Assembly (NCBI GenBank): GCA_010093685.1
Contig: MU006222.1
Location: 186,001-250,000 of the forward strand
Source of the DNA: Ophiobolus disseminans
Lineage: Eukaryota > Ascomycota > Dothideomycetes > Pleosporales > Phaeosphaeriaceae
Length of the DNA: 64,000 nucleotides
Direction of reading: 5' to 3'
Shown: positions 21,327-32,764 of the stretch, piece by piece
How positions within the stretch are numbered: the first letter of the stretch is position 1
Layout of the letters: each line of letters begins with the position of its first letter
The notes under the pieces: model-generated
Database searches by the model: none
Told to the model about the DNA's origin: nothing
The model's input: only the letters and a program-made list of their open reading frames with translations
Translations under genes and position numbers: made by a program

Positions 21327-21915
21327 ATGTCACAAACAATAGGCCAAGTACGCACCCACCGGGCCTCCGCACCCCATCCCAACCTCACACCCCATTCTAA
21401 CCACCCCCCAGACCCGCCTCGCCTACGCCCGCTCCTGGCACCTCATCGACATCGGCTCCGACCCGCGCGCCCTCGGCCGGGTCGCCTCCTCCATCGCACT
21501 CGCGCTCATGGGCAAGCACAAGCCCATCTTCGACCCCTCCACCGACTGCGGCGACTACGTCGTGGCCATCGACTGCGAAAACCTGCACGTCACGGGCAAA
21601 AAGCGCTTCCAGAAGCTGTACCGCACGCACACGACGCGCCCGGGCTCGCTCAAGGAAATCAACATGGACCGCATGATTGCAAAGTGGGGCGGCGGCGAGG
21701 TGCTGAGGAAAGCTGTTAGCGGAATGTTGCCGAAGAATCGGTTAAGGAAGGAACGGCTGAGTAGGCTGAAGACGTTCGAGGGCAGGAGTCATCCGTATGG
21801 GGAGAATATACTGAGGGTCGAGAATGGCGGTGGGCAAAGTATTGTGGAGCATCATGATGTTAAGAGGGCGTTTGCTGAGGCGAGGGAGGGCGTGCAAGAG
21901 GCGGCGGCATTATGA
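21327..21915 (+). CDS. mitochondrial large-subunit ribosomal protein uL13m (Mrpl23)
   Basis: Two exons: a 21-nt first exon (21327-21347, MSQTIGQ) and 21412-21915, joined over a 64-nt intron, giving 174 aa. The second exon has the uL13 core: WHLIDIGSDPRALGRVAS near the N-terminus, GDYVVAIDCENLHVTGKK, and further on the basic GMLPKNRLRKERLSRLKTFEG, which is the conserved rRNA-binding part. The length fits the mitochondrial rather than the cytosolic family (about 200 aa with different ends). It acts in the mitochondrial large ribosomal subunit. Without the micro-exon the protein would lack its start, and an internal ATG would be miscalled. Confidence 0.92.
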
Positions 21916-22403
21916 CAGGAAGAGGTGTGAGCGGAGTATGTCTAGAGAAGGTGTGTTTGAGATGCATATGTACGGGATGATGATGTATGCATACATGGCG
22001 TACCAGGTTACTTTTGGTTTCATTGTATCATATTGGCAATGTGTGTTGCGGAAGAGCAGTCATCGACGCTTGTTATGAGCACGACAGTAGAAGTTGAATC
22101 CAATCCAATGGAGAACGCTGATAGCTCGCAACATAAAATGTAAAACACATGAATGGTCATCACGAGCTCATCCAAAACAAATATATAGCGAGCGACAAAG
22201 TTGGATTGTTTATCTACTCGCCAAATGAACTTCTACTCTCCACCCTTCCGTCCCCTTCCCTAGCAATTCAAGTCAAATGGTATCATACTTCTACTCACAG
22301 TACACAATCGTCCCCTGAAGAAATGCATGCAAAACGCCATTGTTATTTACAAGCAGCCGTTAGATCACGAGCTCAGACGAAGAAAAAATACTCAGTTGTG
22401 TGT
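21916..22403. other. convergent 3' region
   Basis: 488 bp between the 3' ends of the uL13m gene and uricase; no gene seen. Confidence 0.4.
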
Positions 22404-23407
22404 TTACAACTTTGACTTGGTGCCCTTGCGGGTGACCGTGCACTCGATCAGGCCGTTGGGGTCGGACTGAGGAGCGAGGACAGTGGCGTCCTTGCCGAGG
22501 TTCTTGATGTCCTTGTGCCATGAGAGGTCTGACGCATGTTAGTAAAGGCTACTTCAGGTGTATATTATTCAGACTTACCAATCTCGAAGTAGTGCTTGTT
22601 GGGCAGAGCATAGTCGACAGCATCGATCTCAGGCACAGTCGCGAGGATCTTGTCGCACATCTTGTACATGGTAGCCTGGACGCTGGCGCTGTTGTCCTCG
22701 GCGAAGATCTTCATCGTGATGTCCCTAGCAGCCTTCCATGCGGCGTTGAAGTCGACCTTCTTGGCCTCCTCGGCGTTCTTGAAGAGCTTCCATTGCCAGC
22801 CAGCCTCAATCTCGGTGCTGAGAATGCGGTCCCAGGTCTCGGGGAGCTTGGTGAACTCGTCGCGGTGGAAGCCGTGAAAAGCAGATCCGGTGCTCTTGAG
22901 CACGAGGAGCTTCTCGATCTTGGAGCGAATGGAGATGCCCTCGCCTTCCTTTGTAACGGACTCGATGACGCGGATCTCCTCGCCGTCACGGTAGAAAGAG
23001 TGTGGGTGCGGCTTGCCGTCGATGTTCATGCGAGTCCATCGGTGCTGGATGATCTTGACGTGGGCCGCGTGGATGTGAGGGTAGGTCGAGACAAAGTGTT
23101 CGCCAATGATGGCAGCAAACTGCTCAGGAGGGTCGATGGGGTGCTGCTTTGCGAGGATGTAGGTGGTCTGCTTCTGGGTGTCGGTAGCAACGACTACTGA
23201 GTTGTCTGCCTGGGTGTAGCTATAGACTATTAGCAATTGATATACAACTGTTAAGAGGAAGGTAGCTTACGAAGTCTCAATGTCTCCCTGGAGCAGGATG
23301 CGGACTGTTTGCTCAATGACGGTATGGACACCAGTCTTGGGGTCCTTATCAACCTTGTACAGGCGGACATTGTCCTTGCCATAGCGGGCATATGAGAGCT
23401 GGGACAT
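22404..23407 (-). CDS. uaZ: urate oxidase (uricase), peroxisomal
   Basis: Three exons: 23271-23407, 22579-23219 and 22404-22528. Introns are 51 and 50 nt and the product has 300 aa. The start MSQLSYARYGKDNVRLYKV and the block QADNSVVVATDTQK are characteristic of uricase. The second half has the HxHSFYRDGEE and STGSAFHGFHRDEFT signatures lining the active site, and the protein ends in SKL, a canonical type-1 peroxisome targeting signal. The enzyme oxidises urate to 5-hydroxyisourate without cofactor, the entry step from purines to allantoin. An HGATAR-type GATA-factor site (TTATCT at 23556-23561) lies 149 bp upstream of the ATG, consistent with nitrogen-repressible control, but a specific urate-pathway regulator site was not identified. 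Confidence 0.95.
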
Positions 23408-24212
23408 GGCGAATGGAGCTGATTGCTATGTACTCTCGTGGGACGGTTGGTGTAAAATGGATGAACAGGTAGAGGGTTAGTTGAAGCTTGGTGTGAATAA
23501 TATGAGGTGTCAACAAACGGGGGCAAAGATGATTATATGTTCAATTAGCAAAGTCTTATCTGATCAACATCGACGGCGTGCGCCGAACTGCACGGAGTTG
23601 CTTTTCACGATTGGGGCTTGCGCGAGCTCTGGACGACCGACATAAGAGGCGGCGAGGCCTGCAATACGATTCGTTGAGATGGCCATCGGCGACCTCCGGG
23701 CATCGAGCTCCAGGATAACGGCTGCTAGCGAGGAACGCACGTGACGCTTCCGGGGCCGCTTCTTACTTCCAAGTCCGACGAGACGAAAAGCTCGCGAAGC
23801 TCGAGGGTCGAGTGGGCCATTCCTGGGCGATATCAGGTCAGGATGGTGAGGTTTTGAGTATTCGCGCATGCGGCAGCTGCGAAAGCGGGAAGGCGGGCAC
23901 ATGGGAGAGATGGCACGGACGCAGGCTGGGTCCCACTTGTCCCACTGACGGACGTCCGAGTGCCATGTAGACTGCACCTCGTCAGAGCAACACCATCAAT
24001 TGCTGTCCTCACTGTCCCTATCCGCCGTCCACGCTCACTAGCCACAGTCACGAGACTGCCGCCACAGCTCCCCGCCGCTCCTTCCCTCCCCAGCCACACC
24101 CCGCTTACCGCAATTGACCGCACTTGGACGTCCGGCAGCTCACACGGCACGAGCACGGTAGAGTCGCGACAGGGAAATGCGATGCGGTTGGAAAGCCCAC
24201 GGTTAAGGCCAT
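23408..24212. promoter_or_regulatory. divergent promoter of uricase and the TORC2 subunit gene
   Basis: 805 bp between the two ATGs. A GATA-factor consensus (AGATAA on the minus strand, 23556-23561) lies close to the uricase side. Long open frames on the minus strand across 23564-24270 are compositional shadows of GC-rich 5' sequence and were not accepted as genes. Confidence 0.4.
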
Positions 24213-27200
24213 ATGACGGACCAGGGCTCCCTTCTTGCGCCCAGTCGAAGTAGAGATGGCAGAGCGCCATCTACCACGTCGGCGGCGGCAAGCGTCATGT
24301 CGCGCAATCAGGCGTCGTATGCGACAGCAAACACGGGGCCGGGCAGCTTCAACTCCCAGCTGACCCCGACAACATCGGGCGACGGGAGACTCCGCCCAAG
24401 CTTCGACATGCACGCCATCACGGTGGGGGACAACGACAACTCCACAACCGAGCAGCGACAGGCCGAGCTACAGGACCAGATCGAGAAAGAGACCAAGATC
24501 AAGATCGGCTCGGAGAATCTGCTTGAGGCGTTGACCGCAAAGAATGCCAAGAAAGACCAGAGGCTGCAGGTCGAGGAGCAGCTCAACATATCCAACAGGA
24601 AGCTGGCGCAGCTGAAGTCTGGGCTGGCAGCGGAGATTCAAAGAGCCAAGGACATCAAATCACCGCCAGCGGACCCCCAGAGCAGGCTCTCGTACCTGTT
24701 TCGCAGGAACCTCTCACGTTCACCCTCACGACATGTCGCTAAGAAGGAGGAAGACGTGGACGAGGAGACAGAATCGCCCACGTTTGTGCTCGCCGAGATA
24801 CTGCAAGCATTGGAGGTGCAGGGCATGCAGCCAGAGTACTATGTGGAACGCGCAAATTCCCTTGTCCTTCTGTTCAAACGACACCCGACGCTCAAGTACG
24901 ACCTCGCATGGTCCATCTTTGGCCTCCGAATGCAGATGATGCTTCTCAGCGATAGCCGCGAGGTTGTGGCAGCTGCATACCGGGTTATGCGGTACGCCTT
25001 CACTGACCGCAAGTCTCTTCGGATTATTCGAGCGCTCCACACTGACTACCTGGTCATCTTATCCCTAGTTAAGGAAGGCAAGGCTAGTGTGGAGCGCGAG
25101 CAGGCAATGAAGTTTGTCCGTGCGTTCCTCGATGTCAAGGGCGGAGTGGACGAGATTGCGCGTGCTGTCGTCCGCATCGTTGTGTCAGTGGCAGAGCACG
25201 CGGACGATCGACTCAGGAACATTGCAATTTTGACGCTTGCAGAGATTCTCGTCAGAAAGCCCTCTCTCCTTGTTGATGCTGGCGGCATGGGTGTGCTCGC
25301 AGACGCGTTGGGGGAAGGCAGCTACCACGCCGCAGAGAGTGTTGGTACTTCTTTCTTATATCTTCTGGACACGCCGCGAAGGCGCCAACTGTTGCGGTCC
25401 GGACGCGAACTGGAAGCGCCTTTTGCAATGTTCACCGACGCGAACGCCACTTATGGTCATCTGCACGAGGAAAAGCTCAAGGTTAACGCCAAAGTCATCG
25501 CCTCTTTACTGAGGAGCTGGCCTGGACTTCTTACTTTATGCATGAACGATTTCCTTCCAATTCGATCTCTGCTCCTCTCGCTACAAATCCCCACTCCTCA
25601 CGTTCGAAATATCATCCTAGAACTCCTATTCGACCTGCTTCGGATCAAGCCCCCGTCATGGTCATCGTCCTTCCTAGCCGGCCGAAGACTCACAACCTAC
25701 GGCCGAGTCACCAACTTGAAAAATCAACAGATCAAGGACAGCACCAGTTCCAGCACCGAGGACAATACAAACAAGTGGAGTCTGTTGGACCACTATGTTT
25801 CAGTGGTCCTGGCCGCCTTTCTGCACGCAGGCCTGGTACCAGCACTGCTCCTAGCTGAAAAGGACTCTTTAACCCCAGCTTTGAAAAGAAAAACTATATT
25901 GTTACTCGGTGAAGTATTGAAGATGGCGAATGAGCTTTTGCCACCAGTCTGGAGCGCCCAACTTCAGGTGCTGCCAGAATTACTTTATTCGGCCGCCAGC
26001 TTCCAGACAGAGGATCGTTTCTTTGCCATCGGCACCATATATCAGGTAGACAGCGTGAACAGAACGTTGTATCGATCGGGTCCAACGAACCTCTACACAA
26101 ATAAGGCCACCTCCAAGACGGGCAACAACGTATCACCTGTGCAAACCGACTCGTCCAAGGTGCAGGTGGATGAACAAACATTCCGCAACCTAGTTGTAGA
26201 AACACAGATTCTCAACACCGTATCCTTTCAGAAATGGAGATGGGATTTGATTCAGACTATCATCGAGGGCCCGTTACTCAACGCTAAGCGCCTTGATGAG
26301 GCCATGAAGGTCACAAAGTTCATCCATCGACTGTTGGGCTTCTACCGTCCATTCAAGTACCGATTCTCCGAGGTGAAGAATACTAAGCCAAATCAACGCT
26401 ACGTTCGAGCGGGATGTGCGTTGATAAACACTCTCTTGCAGAACCCCGAGGGCGCAAAATATCTCGGGGAAAGCAAGTTTGTACGCCAGCTTGCAGAATG
26501 TCTGTCTCATTTCGACAGAATGAGCGGTCTAACATCCGAGTCGCCTATCTTTCAAGCAGATCGTATGAACGAGACTCTCACTGGCGGTTACTTTGCGCTC
26601 CTGGGTGCATTCACCAAAGACCCCCGAGGCATCCAAATCTTGGAGAGGTGGAGGGTTATCAACATGTTCTACCACATTGTTGAACTCAATGATCGCGATG
26701 ACTTAATCAAGACCCTTCTCAGTAACATGGACTACAACCTCGACGGACATCTACGCATCATCATATCGAAAGCCATGACGTCATGTTCGAAGGAAATCCG
26801 AATCTTCGCAACGCGGCTATTGCGCAAGTACGCAACAAAGCCAATGCAGGTCTCCGGCACCACTGGCGTTGCGGAATGGGCCATTAAACTACTTGTTACT
26901 CAGCTCTACGATCCTGATGTCGAGGTCTGTGAAGTGGCTATCAAGATACTCGAAGAGACATGTAATCAGACCGAGTCTCTGGTGTTCGTGGTCAAATGTC
27001 GCCCTGCTCTCGATCATCTAGGCGAGATTGGTGCTCCGCTGCTACTTCGGTTCTTATCAACGTCGGTAGGGTACCACTATCTCGATGGATTGGATTACAT
27101 CACGAGAGAGATGGACGACTGGTTCCTTGGGAGGAATGATACTTACGTGGCTTTGATCGAGGCATCGATGGCTCGCGCACTTGCGGACATTCCGGAGAAG

Positions 27201-28182
27201 CCAGCAGCGCAACTATCGTATGATGACACACCTGAGAACCCCGAATATGGTCTTGTGCCGCCACACTTTTACCGCGAACTTACTAGGACCAAGGAAGGGT
27301 GCAAGTTGCTCAAACAGAAAGGACACTTCGACGAATTCGTAGCCACCATCCGTGATTTTGCCATGGAAGATGATGATTCTGAGATCATCCTCAAGGTCAA
27401 GGGCTGTCTATGGGCAGTGGGCAACGTTGGTTCGATGGAACTTGGTGCTCCGTTTCTCGAGAGCTCTGATGTAGTGCAGTGGATCGTAAAGATTGCAGAA
27501 CAGTCTGAGGTCATGTCACTCAGAGGAACTGCGTTCTATGTATTGGGCTTGATCTCCCGTAGCTTGCATGGGCAAGAGATACTGCTCGAGTACGGATGGG
27601 ATGGTGTTGTTAACGACGCAGGCGAAGCGTTGGGTTTCTGCCTCCCTCTCCACTTCCAGAGGCTGTTCGCGGTAAGTTTCTGCCATGTCTCTCAAACACA
27701 AATGCTTATGGGTACAGATGACGCCATGGTTACCTAAATCAGAGGACATCAGCTGGACGCGTAAGGCTGAAGTCACGGTCGCTATCACTGATAGTGATCC
27801 AGTCAATGCTCGTATACTGAAGCTTGCGACCGATCTGGGTAATACGGTCCTTGCAAAGAAAGCCGCGAATGACTTGCAGACGTCAGTACCGCCCCGATTA
27901 GTAACAATGGTCCCACGCTGACACGATTGCAACAGTATCAAATCAAAAAAGGTGCCTGGATTCAGTAGGCCATCCATCTTCCACAAGGTCATGCAAATAC
28001 TGGAGGCACACCACTTTCGCCTCCCGGCATGTCGGTTCGTTCTGGACCTTTTCGACAAGCGAGTGCTACAACAGATAGTGCTCGAGGAGGAAGACGACCA
28101 TGGGGACGAAGACAGTAGTGAGTCCGAGAGCGACTCCGAAGTGGAGCCGTCGGAGATGCTAAGTGCGAAGGCGTTGTCTTGA
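24213..28182 (+). CDS. TORC2 subunit, Rictor homologue (Ste16/Avo3 family)
   Basis: Three exons: 24213-27671, 27718-27881 and 27936-28182. Introns are 46 and 54 nt and the product has 1289 aa. After a polar N-terminus with a coiled-coil-like segment (about 80-145), the protein is a long helical repeat (ARM/HEAT-like). It includes recognisable Rictor blocks: RIVVSVAEHADDRLRNIAIL and LLRSWPGLLTLC in the N-terminal domain, the RasGEF_N-like middle, and DGLDYITREMDDWF with HFYRELTRTKEGCKLLKQKG near the C-terminal Rictor_V region. The last two exons supply the conserved tail and an acidic end (DDHGDEDSSESESDSE). TORC2 phosphorylates AGC kinases and controls actin and the plasma membrane. A later in-frame ATG (at 24298) could also serve as start. 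Confidence 0.9.
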
Positions 28183-29650
28183 TGTTGTGCATTTATCGGA
28201 ACCGAGTTTTTGTTCTTGGCGTCCAGGCGTAGAAGAGGAAAGTCAACTGTACACTAGGTTTCGGGCGGCTCAGTCGTTCCAAAGGTTTGGCCAGGGGCGC
28301 CTTTGCATATGGGAGTTCCATGGTTGAGGGCTTCGGCAAGGCCCGACAGGCCTGAGCTACTTTGGGATAAGGTAGGCGAGAACGGATTCTTGCAAAGTAG
28401 TCGCTGGAATTAAGTCGGTGTCGAAGTCGAATCGAGGACATCAAAGGGTCATGCATCGTTCTAATTGGGTGCAACGGCAAAGAAGGCCGCAGATTGTGTG
28501 CTAGCTTCAAATGTATGTGAATGCAGCAGACATGCAAGCGCATGCCCCGCCTCAAGTGCGTCACGAAGGGGTCCGGCGGCACTGGCCACATGTGGTTGAC
28601 AGCCCGCTTAGGTACGCCTTGCGCCCGTGCTCTGATTGGCCTGACGTTTGCCTTGAGTCAATATGCATCAATGACGCGTGCAAGCCTTCGTCACAGCCGG
28701 TGAAGACCGTACTCTGGAGAGGCCGCAGGAATCTATCTGCGCATGTACAAGCGGGTGCACCTGCCTGCGTGCAGCTCGGGGGGGGGGTTCGCGCGGCACG
28801 TCAAACGGGGCGTCGACATGATACCTCCAGGCTTGGCAACAGCTTGCTGATGATTGCTCGTCGATCAATCTGCGTGAAGAATGGAGGCTGCTCTCTGGCG
28901 GACATACTGCGGCAATGCGGCGGCAACAATGGTTAGCGGTGTCCCTGTCCCTAAGCCAGACCATCTCGACCACATTGAGCGCATCGTCTCATGGTCTTGT
29001 AGATGGCCGACAGCTAGACAAGTCGTTACGGAAGGGACGTGCGAGTTTTATACTGCTATATCCGTGATTGGCTTAGTTAGACCCTCGATTCGCGGGCGAA
29101 ATGTCGATTCGGACGCTACCATACTCTGCCAATCTGATCGGGTTCGCTTTGAACGGGAACCCAGCCTGCGCGAAACACCAGGTTGTTGGACTGGATCGGC
29201 CGATCCCATAACTATCCACAATGGATGACCTCTGCACTCTCGTGCGCTTGATTCGAGTCCCTACATCCTTTAGCTCCTCCCACCAGTGCTTCCTCTTCAA
29301 CACCACCCACGCCCCTAGTGCTATACCCGTCGCCACCTGCATCCTTTATTTCTAGCATAGAGACTCTGCAATCCGCCCTCGCCCGCTGCCTTCCCGACGT
29401 CGACTACCTCGCCGTTCCTGTGTCAGCACGCGCACTGCACGTCTCGCTCTCAGCCCTGAAGTTCTGGAAGGTGCGAGCGCCGACCGGATCGTTTCATCTT
29501 CCCACCACCGAGGACTGGCGGTTTACTCACTCCCACACCTGATCCTGAGCCGTCAGAACAAGTAGTATCCGCTGCAACTACGCCCCTCGCCCGACCCCAC
29601 CATAATCCTCCATATATCGCAGTTAGACCCAATCCGCCGGGCCTGAGAGT
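28183..29650. other. gene-free interval before the RING-LON gene
   Basis: About 1.47 kb with no supportable gene. A run of ten G lies at 28778-28787. Upstream exons of the RING-LON gene may be hidden in 29200-29650, but no convincing splice chain was found. Confidence 0.4.
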
Positions 29651-31677
29651 GTGCATGGCCAATATCACAATCGCATATTAGACCAGACCTACATGAATCG
29701 GCAACGAGCAAAAGGGTGTTCTATCGTCAAGAGCGTTGAGCAGTCCTTTGAGCCGCGAGTTTCACTGGAAGCCTTCATGGTCAACGATGAAGTCTCGGCA
29801 GTGCCACTGGAGGCTGCGGTCCTCGACGCCCACCGCGATGCCAGACAACTAGTACGTCTAGTGCAGTGCCCGCGCTGTTCGCGAACGCTCAACACCCCAG
29901 TGACGCTGCCGTGCGGTCACACCGTATGCCGCGGCTGCCTTCCGGCGCCCCAACCGCGGACAAACATCTCGTACCCGAATACCCCGGACCGTCTCACCGG
30001 TATCGCATGTCCACTGTTGGGATGTGGGGCCGAACATGCAGCGGCGGAGTGCTCTGTAGACGTAACATTGACGAAAGTCATGGAGTCGATAGCGTCGGAG
30101 ATAGTGCAGCACAGACCTACTGCACAAGATACCCCAACACTACTCGAAGAGATCCTGCAAGAAGATGAGAGCACTGCAAAGGAAGCGAAGGATCCATGGA
30201 CCGCGGCAGGCCATCATGAAGTATTACATGGTGGACGTCTCGTGTCCACTTTTACAATGGCAGAAATGGGCAAGCTGCAATACAGCTCCGAGGTTGACTA
30301 CCATACCATGTCGCCGGTAGGAGATAATTACGAGAAGCTGGACGTCCATTTGCTCGAGCGCCTGCAAGATGCGACGCAGAAAGAGCTGGACTGTTTAGTA
30401 TGCTACAACCTGATGCTGGATCCCACCACGACGACCTGCGGCCATACCTTCTGCCGCCGCTGCATTGCCCGCGTATTGGATCACAGTAATATCTGCCCTT
30501 TTTGCAGGCGAAACTTGCATGTTCCGGCCTCGCTGGAGCATCAATCCGGAAATGCTATCCTCAACTCGCTTCTGAACGGCTTATGTCCAGAGCTCGTCAC
30601 AGCACGCGCGGCGGCTCTGAAAGCAGAAGAGCAGGCAGGGGACAATGTTCTCAACACCCCACTGTTTATCTGCACACTATCGCTTCCAGCCATGCCGACA
30701 TTCCTCCACGTTTTCGAACCGCGATATCGCCTCATGATGCGACGAGTGATTGAGGGCAATAAGCAATTCGGCATGGTCATGTATAATCGTACATCAGCTG
30801 CACAAGGTGATCTTGGCCCAGTCCCGTTCCTAGAGTACGGAACACTTCTCGAGATTGTCAATTACGAAATACTTCGCGATGGACGCAGCTTCATTGAGAG
30901 CCGCGGTATTGGTCGGTTCAAGGTCAGGGATCACGGTCTGCTGGACGGCTACAACGTTGGTCGAATCGAGCGCATAGAGGACGTTTCTCTTGCCGAAGAA
31001 GGCGTCGCCGAACAGCGCGAAACGACCATGGCCCGCGATTATGCCGACATCTTTTTCCGAGAGCACCCGCAGACTCCGCTTCCCACCGACATTGCTATCG
31101 AAGCCTTATCGACACAACAACTGCTTGACAGCTGCACATCATTCGTCCGCGAAATGCGGGAGGCTAGTGCCCCATGGCTTCGAGAGCGCATCATACAAGT
31201 TTATGGCGAACCTCCGGAAGACCCCGCTCTGTTCCCGTACTGGTTCGCATCCGTCGTTCCGATTGTTGAGGAAGAGAAGTACGTTTTGTTGCGGACAACT
31301 CGTGTGCGCGAGCGCTTGAAGATTATTTACTCGTGGATTGGCCGAATCCGCGGGCAACGATGGTACGTTTCTCTACATCTGTCATATCTACAAATTCCGG
31401 ACATGTAGGCATCGTGCCGAGATTCGTGGTCCCTGAATCAACGGAACGTTTGTGCCACATCATGGGCAACGGCGATCGACGGCGCATGCATTTCCCGTCC
31501 CGTTGCCAAAGTTGTTGTAACATTCGCATCATGGATAATGATGACGTTATGACTTGCATATCCGTTGACATGTGCCCCTCCACACTACTCCGCTCGCTAC
31601 CGAATCGAACTTCTACACCAAGCACATGCTAACATCACTCCTGCAGGTCCTCGGGTAACGCATGCAGCATCCTTTGA
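29651..31677 (+). CDS. RING-finger / LON-domain protein (LONRF-like E3 ubiquitin ligase)
   Basis: Two exons: 29651-31362 and 31647-31677, with an unusually long 284-nt intron (donor GTACGT, branch GCTAAC, acceptor CTGCAG). The second exon adds SSGNACSIL and a stop. It has up to 580 aa. A first RING-type zinc site starts at C73 (CPRC ... LPCGHTVCRGCLP), and a second, canonical C3HC4 RING spans C248-C285 (CLVC ... TCGHTFCRRCI ... CPFC). From about 336 follows a LON substrate-binding domain (PLFICTLSLPAMPTFLHVFEPRYRLMM). No ATPase domain follows, so this is the LONRF arrangement and not the Lon protease. It probably ubiquitinates or recognises damaged proteins. The start is uncertain: the ATG at 29777 (MVNDEV) fits the conserved region better than 29651. 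Confidence 0.85.
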
Positions 31678-32764
31678 CTCGCGGCTCTCTTCGCCATTGG
31701 CATCGCTCTCATAATGCCTCTGACTTTCCAACCTCCTCCCGTCGTCGACGCCTAGATTTCAATATCTCTACCGTTTCCACTATTACGTCCCAACTTGGCT
31801 CGAATTTGCCCATCGCTCTCCAAGTTCTACACTATATATTGTGCTGCATTTCTCTGCGCTGTTTGTTCTTCACTTCTCCAAAGATTACCCCCTTTCAGGA
31901 GGATCGGTGCTAGCCGTATCCATGTTTATGCTTTTGATAGAATCCAGGTACTAGCCTGGTAGGGGCTGCTCTTGTTTTGTTGTTTATCGCGGACACTTGA
32001 GGCTTTGATGTCTCTCTCATGGAAAAGTGGCATGTATGGTGTCTGTGGGATATTGCATGGGTGGAGTTTATGAGGTGTATATTGTTTCCATGTTGAATGG
32101 AATGTTTGTGGGGATTTGAGAGGTGTAGATAGAGGGATGATGAATGTGGACATGTTCTATATGATCAAATTCGTTGTTCCCTCGTGATGCCATGGTGTGT
32201 GCTTGGCAAACATCTGGGGAAGCCGCGCTAGTGGTGAGCGTTGCAGCACAGGGTCATCTTTTTTCATCGATAGCTGGCCAACTTGACTTTCGATTCGGCC
32301 GATGATACCTCTTGTACTCTACGCAGACAAACTCGTCTTCAGGATAACTACGAGACGAATCACATACAAGCGGCGCTTATTCTGACCAGGCTGGAACCGT
32401 CCCTCTGCTGTGCAGCTGAATCTAAGTATGCCTTGCGCACCAGAAGCATACTTCACGTTGCAGGTTTGGTCCATTTCGAGACACCGTAAGCTGTGCCGGT
32501 CAACATGACTGTGCAGATCGGACAACCAATACAAAGTCTGCCCGCTCAGCCTGATGGGAGAATACACGTAAGGCTGAGAGCGCGACTTTGCTCATCACTT
32601 AGAGCTAGCTTTTTCGCTCTTCTCTTCTTACATCGCCCTATCTCCTACATGGCTATCTTTCCGTCTGGCTAGCGCTGAGCCTAATATGGAAGCTCTTTCT
32701 GGCGTCGCCAGTGGCATAGCCGTCGCCTCATTGTCTATTAGCTGATCTAATCGGTTGGCATAAT
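31678..32764. other. gene-free interval
   Basis: About 1.1 kb, moderately AT-rich. Nothing recognisable except short chance frames. Confidence 0.4.

Noticed and set aside
23833..24270. 145-codon minus-strand open frame overlapping the start of the TORC2 subunit gene
   Set aside because: Antisense to a well-supported conserved gene start; GC-rich sequence gives long chance frames on both strands.
28778..28787. Run of ten G, considered as a G-quadruplex or assembly artefact
   Set aside because: A single homopolymer without neighbouring G-runs; no support for a quadruplex, and nothing else odd around it.
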